Assembly (NCBI RefSeq): GCF_004352835.1
Contig: NZ_SJSB01000001.1
Coordinates: 248,001 to 312,000, forward strand
Length of the DNA: 64,000 bases
DNA from: Marinomonas flavescens
GTDB lineage: Bacteria > Pseudomonadota > Gammaproteobacteria > Pseudomonadales > Marinomonadaceae
Reading direction: 5' to 3'
Shown: positions 1-8,397 of the stretch, piece after piece
How positions within the stretch are numbered: position 1 is the first letter of the stretch
Layout of the letters: the number at the start of each line of letters is the position of its first letter
Position numbers and translations under genes: made by a program
Notes under the pieces: model-generated
The model's input: the letters and a program-made list of their open reading frames with translations, nothing else
Databases searched by the model: none
Told to the model about the DNA's origin: nothing

Positions 1-2228
1 AACCTAAGCTTGAAAAGCTTCTTTACCCTAAGACATTGGATTTGCTAGAGAAAAAAGTTAAAAATGATCTGATTTCAGAAAAGGATCTAAAGAATTCAGG
101 TTTTGCCGTCGATTTTGATTTGAGTAATTTCAATTTAAAAATATCCGCACCAATAAGCCTAATGCGCCCTCAAGTCTTAAGTTTAAAAGATAGCCAAGAT
201 GGCCTGAAAGCTTTAAACCCAACTGAATTTAGTGGTTTTTTAAATCTCTATTCTAGTTACTTTTACCAAAAAGATAACCTTGATGACACAGATGATAAAG
301 ATCTGGCGCTTCGTTCAGAAATGGTTATGAATATGAATGGGTGGGTGCTAGAAAATGAGAATGAATATTCGTCAAATACGACAGATGATGGGTCTAGTGT
401 TAAACGTTTAGGAACAAGGTTGATTCATGATCTGCCTTTAAAAGGTGCTCGAATTTCTATTGGCGATAATTATGCATATGGTAGTTATTTTCAATCAAGC
501 AATAGGATACTAGGTGTTTCAATTGCTCATGACTTCTCATTAGTATCAGATAGGACTATTCGTCCAAGTGCTTCCAGAAGTTTTACATTGAGCACACCAT
601 CGACGGTTGAGGTTATGGTCGATAATCAAGTTGTCAAAAGACTCAACTTATCTTCAGGGGTGTATTCATTAAATGATATTCCATTGAACGAAGGTACTAA
701 TAATATAACATTACGAATCACTGATAATGTAGGTGTCGTCAAATATGTTAAGTTTGGAGTCACAACAGGGTTAGATTTATTCTCAAAAGGGGAGTTGAAA
801 TATGAACTTCATGTTGGTGTTCCGGCCGAATTAAACACTAAATTAGTATACGATTATAATGACCCTTTAATAAGCGGTTACCTTAATTATGGTTTAGCAC
901 CAGACTGGACTATTGGAGTAAATTCACAAGCAGATCAATATTTACAACAATTTGGTTTTAAAAATATTTATGCCTCTAGTATTGGCCAACTTTCTTTCGA
1001 AAATGCTATTAGTTTTAGTGATAAAACAGGGCAGGCTTATCGAGTGGTATACAGTAGTTTCACGGATAACAGTCCTAAGCATAAATCATTTAGTCTTGGT
1101 TACGAATATTCAACCCAATTTTTCAGATCGCTCGGGTATCGTCCAGGGTCAGATGATAGTTTTCAGCGAACTGAACATATGCTACAAGCCAATTATTCTT
1201 TCTCAAGTACACCTAATTTTCAAACAACGTTGTCTGCAAGTGCATCTAAAATATACGATCAAAATGGATTTAATAACTCTATTGGTGTGAATTTTTCGCA
1301 TGATACGGACAATGGGCAAGTTCTTTATAATTTTGGTGGACAAGTAAATCAAGACGATGGTAATCCTGATTGGAGTGTTAATTTAGCCGTGACATACAAA
1401 TTTAATGATACAGAACGACTAAAATTATCACATCAAACTGAACATGACAGAACTCGATTAGAATATACGGACAATGGAGATTTGCGTTATGTTGGGGCAT
1501 ATAGTGTAAGAGCGGGAGTTGAGCAAAATGATCAAGATAAAGCTCAGCTTAATTTGAATGCCCAATACAATGCCAATCGATTCTTAGCGAGCGTCGATCA
1601 GGAAAGCTACTATGAACAACTTAATTCTCAATCTGCAACTCATGCAACACGAGTAAGTCTTTCAACTAGCTTAGCTTTTGCAGGAGGGGATTGGGGAATA
1701 GGTAAACCAATTTATGATAGTTTTGCTTTGGTAAAAGGTCACCCAAGTTTGGAAGGTAAAAAAATTACACTAGGTCAATTTAATGACCAATATAGAGCAA
1801 GTAACGATGCTTTAGATACGATTGTGTTAAGCGATATTCCTTCGTATAACAAGTCAAATGTCGCAGTCGATGTGGCTGACTTAGCTCCAGGGTACGATAT
1901 TGGTTCAGGCCTTCTTTCTTTTTATCCTTCTTACCATAGTGGCTATGCCATTACGGTAGGATCAGATGCGAATACTTCTATTCTTGCAACCTTATTGGAT
2001 AAGAAAAATAAACCTATATCCATGCAAGTTGGGACTGCTGTGTGCTCTACAGACAGTGTCAAAAAAGAAAATGTATTCTTTACTAATAAATCAGGTCGGT
2101 TTGCTCTTACAGGACTGAAACCCTGTTTATATGATTTCACATTGAAAAACCCTGAAAAATCAAAATTCCAAATTGATGTTGAAAAGGGCCAGCAATTACA
2201 AAGAAAAGGAAAAATTTATGTACACTAA
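1..2228 (+). CDS. Fimbrial outer-membrane usher (5' end outside window)
   Basis: The reading frame is open from the first bases, so the true start lies upstream; about 741 residues are visible. The product resembles the PapC/CsuD-type usher, an outer-membrane beta-barrel that takes chaperone-bound pilus subunits and secretes them in order. A plug-like segment (TPSTVEVMVDNQVV through LNEGTNNITLRI, about visible residues 198-240) is followed by long alternating aromatic/polar barrel strands. The C-terminal soluble domain has two cysteines (AVCSTD and KPCLYD). The next gene, a secreted subunit, overlaps the end by 11 bp, which fits a chaperone-usher operon whose chaperone and main pilins would lie to the left. 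The archaic (Csu-like) class is suggested by the partner rather than proven by the usher. Confidence 0.85.
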   Translation, partial: PKLEKLLYPKTLDLLEKKVKNDLISEKDLKNSGFAVDFDLSNFNLKISAPISLMRPQVLSLKDSQDGLKALNPTEFSGFLNLYSSYFYQKDNLDDTDDKDLALRSEMVMNMNGWVLENENEYSSNTTDDGSSVKRLGTRLIHDLPLKGARISIGDNYAYGSYFQSSNRILGVSIAHDFSLVSDRTIRPSASRSFTLSTPSTVEVMVDNQVVKRLNLSSGVYSLNDIPLNEGTNNITLRITDNVGVVKYVKFGVTTGLDLFSKGELKYELHVGVPAELNTKLVYDYNDPLISGYLNYGLAPDWTIGVNSQADQYLQQFGFKNIYASSIGQLSFENAISFSDKTGQAYRVVYSSFTDNSPKHKSFSLGYEYSTQFFRSLGYRPGSDDSFQRTEHMLQANYSFSSTPNFQTTLSASASKIYDQNGFNNSIGVNFSHDTDNGQVLYNFGGQVNQDDGNPDWSVNLAVTYKFNDTERLKLSHQTEHDRTRLEYTDNGDLRYVGAYSVRAGVEQNDQDKAQLNLNAQYNANRFLASVDQESYYEQLNSQSATHATRVSLSTSLAFAGGDWGIGKPIYDSFALVKGHPSLEGKKITLGQFNDQYRASNDALDTIVLSDIPSYNKSNVAVDVADLAPGYDIGSGLLSFYPSYHSGYAITVGSDANTSILATLLDKKNKPISMQVGTAVCSTDSVKKENVFFTNKSGRFALTGLKPCLYDFTLKNPEKSKFQIDVEKGQQLQRKGKIYVH

Positions 2229-3069
2229 AAACATAGGTATTCTTTTAAGTAGCTTGGTGTTTGTTTTTTTATCGCAAGCTGCTCAGGCAGGATGCAATGC
2301 GAAGATAAATAATATTAAAAATATTTATGATGATTTCGGAAGTTATCAAGCAGAGCAGCAGAGTGATGCCAAAAAACGTCTTAATATTTCTGTGTCAGAT
2401 ATTAAGAACTGTCAATTGCATCTTCTTATCTCTACAACAAATCTGAATCAATTGAAGGGGCAGTTTCAGGCAGTACCTTATTATATTAAAAGTGATACTC
2501 AGCAAAAAATCAGCTCATCGATGACACGTATAAATTTGGTCGGATCGTCTGCTAATGTTGATTTATTAATACCATCAGGCACTCCCGTTAAAGCGGGTGA
2601 ATACAGTGATACACTTAAAATTAAGCTATATGATGAGAGTAATAAACTATTAGATGAAAGACAATTTGATATTCAAGAGAACATTCAACCTAGTACTAGT
2701 CTTTCAATACTTGGATATAATGCCGATTCTAATAGTGTGAATTTAGGTGTGTTAGTCTCAGGTAAGGAATACAACATGTTACCTACTTTGAAGGTGGTTA
2801 CGAACTCTGATGTTAAATTGAGCGTCAGTTCAGAAAATAAAGGTAAGTTATTACATGAGATTTATAAGAAACAATACTTTATTGATTATCTTTTAAATAT
2901 AGATGGGAAAAATGTTGATTTGGCTAATGGATACCAAAGGAAATTTTCTTATTCAGGAAGAACCGTTTTTTTATTAAAACTAAAATTACGACTAGAGCAG
3001 TTTAATAGACAAGCTGCTGGAGAATATTCAGATACGATAAGGTTTCATGTTAGTCCTCTTAACTATTGA
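2218..3069 (+). CDS. Secreted two-domain pilus subunit, probable tip protein
   Basis: This 283-residue protein starts at the ATG at 2218, preceded by a purine-rich AGAAAAGGA and overlapping the usher. An upstream in-frame ATG at 2173 would bury the signal peptide and is less likely. Residues 1-24 form a signal peptide ending AQA. The mature part looks like two beta-sandwich domains, each ending in the same phrase, AGEYSDT (about residues 126 and 267). Paired cysteines (GCNAK and KNCQL) sit in the first domain. The phrase resembles the end of spore-coat-U/Csu-type pilins. As the last gene after an usher it is probably the tip adhesin or a minor subunit. The family match is by eye; adhesin function is inferred. 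Confidence 0.7.
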   Translation: MYTKNIGILLSSLVFVFLSQAAQAGCNAKINNIKNIYDDFGSYQAEQQSDAKKRLNISVSDIKNCQLHLLISTTNLNQLKGQFQAVPYYIKSDTQQKISSSMTRINLVGSSANVDLLIPSGTPVKAGEYSDTLKIKLYDESNKLLDERQFDIQENIQPSTSLSILGYNADSNSVNLGVLVSGKEYNMLPTLKVVTNSDVKLSVSSENKGKLLHEIYKKQYFIDYLLNIDGKNVDLANGYQRKFSYSGRTVFLLKLKLRLEQFNRQAAGEYSDTIRFHVSPLNY

Positions 3070-3649
3070 TATTTTTTAAGTTATTTTTGCACCAGATTCT
3101 TGCTTGTTGTTTATTTTTAACTTCGATTTTTTGATATATTTTATGCAAATGTACGCGAACCGTTGCCTCGCTAATAAATAAGCTGTCTGCCATTGCGCTG
3201 CACTCAAGCCCAGAAAAGAGCAAGTTTAATACTTTAAGTTCTTTATGCGTTAAATTATTAGACTTCAATATGGTTTGCTGTTCATTTTCGAGCATCTTAC
3301 GCATCCAACAATCCGTTACTGCTCTAGGAAACCATAGTTCTCCTCTATCGATTGCTTCAAAGCCTTTTTGGAAAAGTGCTTGATCTGCGCCTTCATAAAA
3401 TACGCCTTTCAAATTAGGCCAGCCCTTTAATTCTAATGTATCGCTGTCTTTTGGAACGTCAAAAATGACTAAACCTTGATGTTGATGTTCTTGCATGAAT
3501 TGGTTAATAAATTCATAATTTGTTATGCCATTCAATGTCTTATAATTAACCACTAATAAATTATAATGAGTAACGACATAGAGAAGTGGGCTACAATTTT
3601 TAGGGCTTAAAAAATCGAAGTCTTTGATGGTTGAGTCTACAACAGTCAT
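3059..3649 (-). CDS. CsgD/VpsT-like LuxR-family transcriptional regulator
   Basis: A 196-residue regulator read towards the pilus operon, with its 3' end overlapping the subunit gene by 11 bp. The C-terminal LuxR-type helix-turn-helix spans about residues 133-190 (LTHKELKVLNLLFSG, LFISEATVRVHLHKIY). The N-terminal part is a degenerate receiver. The stretch WPNLKGVFYEGADQ and the HTH match Escherichia coli CsgD closely as I recall it. Residues 106-109 are WFPR, near the W[F/L/M][T/S]R motif by which VpsT binds cyclic di-GMP. CsgD and VpsT control biofilm matrix and adhesion genes, so control of the adjacent pilus genes is a reasonable inference. No receiver phospho-acceptor was identified with confidence. 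Confidence 0.8.
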   Translation of the reverse strand: MTVVDSTIKDFDFLSPKNCSPLLYVVTHYNLLVVNYKTLNGITNYEFINQFMQEHQHQGLVIFDVPKDSDTLELKGWPNLKGVFYEGADQALFQKGFEAIDRGELWFPRAVTDCWMRKMLENEQQTILKSNNLTHKELKVLNLLFSGLECSAMADSLFISEATVRVHLHKIYQKIEVKNKQQARIWCKNNLKNINS

Positions 3650-3852
3650 ATATATCTACCTTGATAATTATCATTTTTATTATGACACAATTGTACATTT
3701 TATATACATTACAATACATCTATTTACTAATTTATGACCGAGTTTTCAATATCTAATCTTATTGATTAATTTTTCTGTAAATAACTAAAGAGTTAATAAA
3801 AAATAATAATCGGTTTATTTCTATAAAATTTTCAATGTTAATAGTGACTTAT
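3650..3852. other. AT-rich intergenic region upstream of the CsgD-like gene
   Basis: About 200 bp of strongly AT-rich sequence with no coding potential. It holds a 10-bp perfect palindrome, GATAATTATC (3663-3672), and an inverted repeat ATTGTA/TACAAT (3690-3695 and 3710-3715). It should contain the promoter of the CsgD-like gene, but no clear -35/-10 pair could be chosen. Confidence 0.4.
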
Positions 3853-3892
3853 AAAAAAAACGCTCCCTATTTGCATAGAGAGCGTCTTTTTT
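3853..3892. terminator. Bidirectional terminator after the AhpD-like gene
   Basis: An imperfect stem (ACGCTCCCTA paired with TAGAGAGCGT, 3860-3885) has an A-run on its left and a T-run on its right. It can therefore end transcripts from either side, chiefly the minus-strand gene that stops at 3920. Confidence 0.75.
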
Positions 3893-3919
3893 ATTCTTTT
3901 TTAGTCTATTGAAAGCTTT

Positions 3920-4474
3920 TTACTTCTTTGCTTTCCAGTCAAATTTTTCAAAAGCACTATCAACGGGGGTTTCTGCTAGGTGGTTTGTATAGTTGCTCAT
4001 TACTTTTTGTGCTAATCCAAGCACAATGTCGAGCATTTGACGGTGAGTGTAGCCAGCGTCAAAGAATCGTGTCATTTCTTCTTGAGTTAACACTCCACGA
4101 CCACGGGTCATAGAAAGTGTTGTTTCATGCAATACCTGTAATTTTTCCGTTGGCATTGCTTCTTGATTGCGCAGCGCTTCTGTTATTGCAGGGTCAACTT
4201 TCATCATATTCGCAATGGCTGTGTGTGCAGGAACACAATAATGACATTCGTGTTCTACATTAATTGTTTGCCAAACAACAGTCAGTTCTTCTGCATTAAA
4301 CGATGATTCAGAAAAAAGTTTATGAAGGACTTGATAGCCTTCAAGCAGGCCAGGTGCTTCTGCCATAACCGCATGTAAATTGGGTAGGAATCCATTTGCT
4401 TTTATAGAGCCTTCAACTAGGGATTTGCTGGCTTCAGGGGCAGTGTCTAGAGTGTGAATAGTAAATTCGCTCAT
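3920..4474 (-). CDS. Carboxymuconolactone decarboxylase / AhpD-like peroxidase-family protein
   Basis: A 184-residue protein with the AhpD-type active-site pattern: CHYC at residues 77-80 followed by His84. In AhpD relatives the CxxC pair and the histidine carry out thiol-dependent peroxide reduction or relay. The rest is helical and fits one CMD domain of the YnjA/peroxidase-related group. It is divergently transcribed from a TetR regulator, with two palindromic operator-like sites between them, so it is probably that regulator's target. The substrate is unknown; detoxification of an organic peroxide or electrophile is a guess from family and context. Confidence 0.82.
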   Translation of the reverse strand: MSEFTIHTLDTAPEASKSLVEGSIKANGFLPNLHAVMAEAPGLLEGYQVLHKLFSESSFNAEELTVVWQTINVEHECHYCVPAHTAIANMMKVDPAITEALRNQEAMPTEKLQVLHETTLSMTRGRGVLTQEEMTRFFDAGYTHRQMLDIVLGLAQKVMSNYTNHLAETPVDSAFEKFDWKAKK

Positions 4475-4554
4475 TTTGTATCCTATTTAATGTTGTATGA
4501 ATTAGTAACTTGCTTTGTCGTGTCGTTTTTCTATAAAACGAATAATAAGTGGTT

Positions 4555-4570
4555 TTGAACGTTCGTTCAA
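4555..4570. promoter_or_regulatory. TetR operator-like palindrome 1
   Basis: TTGAAC-N4-GTTCAA palindrome in the gap between the divergent AhpD-like and tetR genes. Its centre lies 23 bp from that of a second copy with identical arms. Such sites are typical autoregulatory operators of TetR proteins; binding is inferred. Confidence 0.65.
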
Positions 4571-4577
4571 GTTAAAA

Positions 4578-4593
4578 TTGAACAATCGTTCAA
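4578..4593. promoter_or_regulatory. TetR operator-like palindrome 2
   Basis: Second TTGAAC-N4-GTTCAA palindrome with arms identical to the one at 4555-4570. It ends 25 bp before the tetR start codon, well placed to repress both divergent promoters. Confidence 0.65.
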
Positions 4594-4618
4594 ATATCTT
4601 AATGTTGGAAGTCAAAAA

Positions 4619-5203
4619 ATGAGAAAAAATGCCAAGTTTGACCGTGATCAGGTTGTTGATAAAGCCACGAATTTGTATTGGGAAAAAGGCTTTCATGCGA
4701 CATCAATGCGTAACTTACAAGATGTGATTGATATGCGACCGGGTAGTATTTACGCAACATTTGGCAGTAAAGAAGGTTTATTCAAAGAAGCTTTAATGCG
4801 ATATACACAACAGGGCGTGACAGCTTTGCACTTATGTCGTAATGAAACTCAATCGCCGCTTGAAGCGCTTAAACGGTTTGTGAAAGAAATTGTTATTGAT
4901 ACGCAAACGGCTGCCCCTAATGGCATGTGTATGTTGGCAAAAACGGTGGCGGAATTAACGGATAGCAATAGAGACTTATTAGAAGAAGCAAAGCGTTCGC
5001 TCAAAATATTAGAAACAGAATTTGAAAAACTGATTATAGAGGCTCAAGAGCACGGTGAAGTGGCGAAAGATAAAGTCGCAGGGCAGCTCGCTCGTCATCT
5101 TCAAATACAAATCTCGGGCTTACGGATTTATGCAAAAACCTATGGAGATGAGGCGCCACTCGATCAGTTGGTTGAAGATATTTTTACCCATTATCCATTC
5201 TAG
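4619..5203 (+). CDS. TetR/AcrR-family transcriptional regulator
   Basis: A 194-residue protein with a typical N-terminal TetR helix-turn-helix (about residues 8-55: DQVVDKATNLYWEKGF, TSMRNLQDVIDM, PGSIYATFGSKEGLF). A helical ligand-binding domain follows, including the segment TAAPNGMCMLAKTVAELT. It is divergent from the AhpD-like gene across a 144-bp gap holding two matching palindromes. It probably represses itself and the AhpD-like gene and is released by a small molecule or oxidant. The start ATG follows GGAAGTCAAAAA. Confidence 0.9.
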   Translation: MRKNAKFDRDQVVDKATNLYWEKGFHATSMRNLQDVIDMRPGSIYATFGSKEGLFKEALMRYTQQGVTALHLCRNETQSPLEALKRFVKEIVIDTQTAAPNGMCMLAKTVAELTDSNRDLLEEAKRSLKILETEFEKLIIEAQEHGEVAKDKVAGQLARHLQIQISGLRIYAKTYGDEAPLDQLVEDIFTHYPF

Positions 5204-5297
5204 CGATGTGTTTTTGCTTCGAATATCAACCGTATATCAACGTGAGCAGATTTTTTAGAACTTATGAAACAACTATTTAACAATTTACCCTAGTGGT

Positions 5298-5311
5298 TTG
5301 ATCTAAATCTA
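5298..5311 (+). promoter_or_regulatory. Possible FNR/ANR box upstream of cydA
   Basis: TTGAT-CTAA-ATCTA has a perfect left half-site and a partial right half of the FNR/ANR consensus TTGAT-N4-ATCAA. It lies about 200 bp before cydA. Control of cyd genes by FNR or ANR is known in other proteobacteria; here it is a weak sequence match only. Confidence 0.35.
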
Positions 5312-5356
5312 TAAAATCGTTACCAGAGCAACTCTGTCGCTTTCTCTCTCTTTATC

Positions 5357-5370
5357 TTGATCTAACGCAA
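5357..5370 (+). promoter_or_regulatory. Second possible FNR/ANR box upstream of cydA
   Basis: TTGAT-CTAA-CGCAA shares the nine bases TTGATCTAA with the site at 5298 and has a right half matching at three of five bases. The repeat of the same nonamer 59 bp apart is the main reason to note it. Confidence 0.3.
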
Positions 5371-5413
5371 TGTTTCAGTCTGCAACCTCACTCATAATTC
5401 ATGCTTATAGTTA

Positions 5414-5430
5414 GCTCCAGGGGCTGGAGC
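5414..5430 (+). other. GC-rich hairpin in the cydA leader
   Basis: Perfect 7-bp inverted repeat GCTCCAG-GGG-CTGGAGC, followed by GCGGCGG in otherwise AT-rich sequence about 80 bp before cydA. It has no T-run, so it is not a standard terminator. It may affect mRNA folding or bind a regulator. Confidence 0.4.
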
Positions 5431-5510
5431 GGCGGCGGACGTAAAACAACAAGAGCATTTAAGTGCCTGTGAACGTCTTTTCTGAATCAAGTGAATGGGT
5501 TGAAGTCATT

Positions 5511-7088
5511 ATGATCAATGAAACGGTAGTGGACTTATCGAGGTTCCAGTTTGCTCTAACTGCTCTGTACCACTTTTTGTTTATTCCTTTAACACTCGGG
5601 TTGTCTTTTATACTTGCAATTATGGAGTCGGTTTACGTTATTACCGGCAAGCAAGTTTATAAAGACATGGTGAAATTTTGGGGTAAGTTGTTTGGTATTA
5701 ACTTTGCCTTGGGTGTATCGACAGGTCTTACCATGGAATTCCAGTTTGGTACGAACTGGGCGTATTTCTCGCATTATGTGGGCGATATCTTTGGTGCGCC
5801 ATTGGCGATCGAAGGTTTAATGGCCTTCTTCTTAGAATCTACCTTAGTAGGTTTGTTCTTCTTCGGTTGGGAGCGTCTGAGTAAAGTCAAGCATTTGGCG
5901 GTTACTTGGTTGGTAGCTTTCGCGTCTAACATGTCGGCGTTATGGATTTTGATTGCCAACGGATGGATGCAAAACCCAGTAGGTTCTCAGTTCAACTACG
6001 AAACCATGCGTATGGAGTTGGTGGACTTTAGTGCTTTGTTATTTAACCCAGTGGCTCAGGTGAAATTCGTTCATACTGTGTCAGCGGGTTACTGTACTGG
6101 CGCTATGTTCGTATTGGCTATCTCAAGTTACTACCTACTTAAAGGTCGTGATTTGCCATTTGCTCGTCGTTCTTTTGCGATTGCTTCTGCTTTCGGATTA
6201 GCCGCGACAATGAGTGTTATTGTGCTAGGTGACGCTTCTGGTTATGAAATAGGGGATGTTCAAAAAGTTAAATTGGCTGCCATCGAGGCAGAATGGGACA
6301 CACAAAAAGCGCCCGCTGATTTTACTTTGATCGGTTTCCCGAATCAGAAAATAGAAAAAACGGAATACGCGATTAAAATCCCAGGTGCTCTTGGCTTGAT
6401 TGCAACCCGCTCCTTAGATGAAAAAGTAGAAGGCATCAAGGATCTTAAAGCGCAAAATCGTCAACGTATTATTAACGGTATCTACGCAAACCAGCTACTC
6501 AAAAAATTACGTGATGGTTCAACTGATCCTCAAGTGAAAGCCAACTTTGAAAAAGTGAAGGGTGATTTGGGCTACGGCTTATTAGTTAAAGCCTTCACTA
6601 ATGACATGGACCACGTTACGGCGAAACAACTTGATCAAGCGGTGAATTACAGTATTCCTAATGTGGCTCCGATCTTTTGGTCATTCCGTGTAATGGTCGG
6701 TATGGGCTGCTTAATGTTACTTATCTTTGCCGTTGCTTTTTACCAAAACGCGCGCCGTCGCATTGGTCAAAATCGCTGGTTCCTAAAGGTTATCCTGTTT
6801 AGTTTGCCAGTACCTTGGATTGCCTGTGAAGCAGGTTGGATTGTGGCTGAATACGGTCGTCAACCCTGGGCGATTGGTGAAATATTGCCTGTTAACTTGG
6901 CTGTATCTGGGCTAACCGCAACAGATCTTTGGATCACTATTATTGGTATTATACTTCTGTATACCGCTTTCTTAATCGCAGAAATGTACCTGATGATTCG
7001 CTTCTCCAAACAAGGTCCTTCTAGTTTGCACACCGGTCGTTATGCGCTTGAAAACGAAACGGATCAGATAAAATCTCAGGAGATTTAA
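5511..7088 (+). CDS. cydA: Cytochrome bd ubiquinol oxidase subunit I
   Basis: A 525-residue multi-pass membrane subunit of the bd-type terminal oxidase, which oxidises ubiquinol and reduces oxygen to water with high affinity. The ATG at 5511 gives [20 protein letters not shown], matching the family N-terminus; an in-frame GTG at 5463 would add 16 untypical residues. His21 corresponds to the Escherichia coli haem ligand His19, and a second histidine ([10 protein letters not shown], residue 188) to His186. The length and the long hydrophilic insert after [21 protein letters not shown] fit the long-Q-loop type. It is first in a five-gene cyd cluster, one base before cydB. Confidence 0.97.
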   Translation: MINETVVDLSRFQFALTALYHFLFIPLTLGLSFILAIMESVYVITGKQVYKDMVKFWGKLFGINFALGVSTGLTMEFQFGTNWAYFSHYVGDIFGAPLAIEGLMAFFLESTLVGLFFFGWERLSKVKHLAVTWLVAFASNMSALWILIANGWMQNPVGSQFNYETMRMELVDFSALLFNPVAQVKFVHTVSAGYCTGAMFVLAISSYYLLKGRDLPFARRSFAIASAFGLAATMSVIVLGDASGYEIGDVQKVKLAAIEAEWDTQKAPADFTLIGFPNQKIEKTEYAIKIPGALGLIATRSLDEKVEGIKDLKAQNRQRIINGIYANQLLKKLRDGSTDPQVKANFEKVKGDLGYGLLVKAFTNDMDHVTAKQLDQAVNYSIPNVAPIFWSFRVMVGMGCLMLLIFAVAFYQNARRRIGQNRWFLKVILFSLPVPWIACEAGWIVAEYGRQPWAIGEILPVNLAVSGLTATDLWITIIGIILLYTAFLIAEMYLMIRFSKQGPSSLHTGRYALENETDQIKSQEI

Positions 7089-7089
7089 A

Positions 7090-8226
7090 ATGGATTATGA
7101 TGTATTAAAATTAGTTTGGTGGGCTTTAATCGGTGTTCTACTGATAGGCTTTGCTATCACTGATGGTTTTGATATGGGTGTCGGTAGTTTGGTCAATATT
7201 ATCACTCGTGATGATAGTGAACGCCGTGTCATGATCAACTCCATGGCGCCTCATTGGGATGGTAACCAAGTATGGTTTATCACCGCAGGCGGTGCTTTAT
7301 TCGCGGCTTGGCCTATCGTCTATGCGACGTCTTTTTCTGGCTTTTATTTAGCCATGATTCTGACATTAGCAGCCATGTGGTTTCGTCCAATTGGTTTCGA
7401 TTATCGTTCTAAAATAGATTCACCTCGCTGGAAAAGAAACTGGGATTTATGCATTGGTTTTGGTTCTATTGTTCCACCTATTATTTTTGGTGTGGCATTT
7501 GGCAACATACTCCAAGGTGTTCCGTTTCAGTTCGATGAGTATTTACGTGTAGATTACACTGGGTCTTTCTTTGCTTTGCTAAACCCATACGCCATTCTTT
7601 GTGGGTTAGTTAGCTTGATGATGATTGTTACTCAAGGTGGTTCTTGGTTGCAGATGAAGACAGAAGGCGATTTGCTACTTCGTGTTCGTAAAGCGACGAC
7701 CATCAGTGCGATTCTAGGTGCGGTGTTATTTGTTCTTGCCGGTGTTTGGTTGGCTTATGGCATTCAAGGGTATGTTATTACCAGCGCCATTGATGGCAAT
7801 CAAGTGTTGACGCCGCTAATGAAAACCGTCGTTATGCAGCCGGGTGCTTGGTTAGCTAATTACAGTAAGGTGCCGTTATTAATGCTTGCTCCTGTCATTG
7901 GTGTACTGGGCTTGTTGGTGGCGGCTTTTGCTAGTCGTATCAATAAAGGTGGCTTAGCGTTCCTAGGTTCCTCATTAGCGATTGCAGGTATTATTGTGAC
8001 AGCCGGTGGGTCTATGTTCCCATTCCTAATGCCATCGTCTACTTTTCCAAGCATGAGTTTGACTATGTGGGATGCGACTTCTAGCCAGCATACATTGCAG
8101 ATCATGTTTATTGCAGCGTGTATCTTCGTACCGATTATCTTGTGCTACACAGCGTGGTGTTACTACGTAATGTTTGGCCGTATCAGCAAAGAACATATCG
8201 AGAACAACGCACATTCTCTTTATTAA
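7090..8226 (+). CDS. cydB: Cytochrome bd ubiquinol oxidase subunit II
   Basis: A 378-residue hydrophobic subunit that pairs with CydA to form the quinol oxidase core. It begins one base after the cydA stop, so translation is probably coupled. The N-terminus (WWALIGVLLIGFAITDGFDMGVG) and the segment APHWDGNQVWFITAGGALFAAWP are characteristic of CydB. About eight or nine membrane segments are visible. Its length equals that of the E. coli subunit to within a few residues. It is followed by a hairpin and then the small cydX gene. Confidence 0.97.
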   Translation: MDYDVLKLVWWALIGVLLIGFAITDGFDMGVGSLVNIITRDDSERRVMINSMAPHWDGNQVWFITAGGALFAAWPIVYATSFSGFYLAMILTLAAMWFRPIGFDYRSKIDSPRWKRNWDLCIGFGSIVPPIIFGVAFGNILQGVPFQFDEYLRVDYTGSFFALLNPYAILCGLVSLMMIVTQGGSWLQMKTEGDLLLRVRKATTISAILGAVLFVLAGVWLAYGIQGYVITSAIDGNQVLTPLMKTVVMQPGAWLANYSKVPLLMLAPVIGVLGLLVAAFASRINKGGLAFLGSSLAIAGIIVTAGGSMFPFLMPSSTFPSMSLTMWDATSSQHTLQIMFIAACIFVPIILCYTAWCYYVMFGRISKEHIENNAHSLY

Positions 8227-8242
8227 GCTAATTTATTAAGGA

Positions 8243-8265
8243 TGAGGCGCTTTATTAGCGCCTCA
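8243..8265 (+). other. Hairpin between cydB and cydX
   Basis: Inverted repeat GAGGCGCT-TTATT-AGCGCCTC, directly before the strong cydX ribosome site AAGGAG (8269-8274). With no T-run behind it, it looks like an mRNA processing, stability or translation element rather than a terminator. Confidence 0.5.
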
Positions 8266-8281
8266 CGAAGGAGATATTTCT

Positions 8282-8392
8282 ATGTGGTATTTTGCTTGGA
8301 GTTTGGGTGTTTTACTGGCCTGCTCATTCGGTATTGTGAATGCAATATGGTTAGAGTTTAGCGGTTACGAAGGCGAAGAGGAGCAAAAGTAA
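8282..8392 (+). CDS. cydX: Cytochrome bd accessory small subunit CydX
   Basis: A 36-residue single-pass membrane protein beginning MWYFAWSLGVLLACSFGIVN, the conserved pattern of CydX (formerly YbgT). CydX binds the CydAB complex and stabilises its haems. The remainder (AIWLEFSGYEGEEEQK) is short and acidic, as in other CydX proteins. It lies 55 bp after cydB behind an excellent AAGGAG site and 5 bp before cydD. The gene is too short for most ORF callers, but length, sequence and position all agree. Confidence 0.95.
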   Translation: MWYFAWSLGVLLACSFGIVNAIWLEFSGYEGEEEQK

Positions 8393-8397
8393 GCGTT

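Noticed and set aside
3663..3682. Fur box upstream of the CsgD-like gene
   Set aside because: GATAATTATC is palindromic, but the extended 19-bp Fur consensus is not met.
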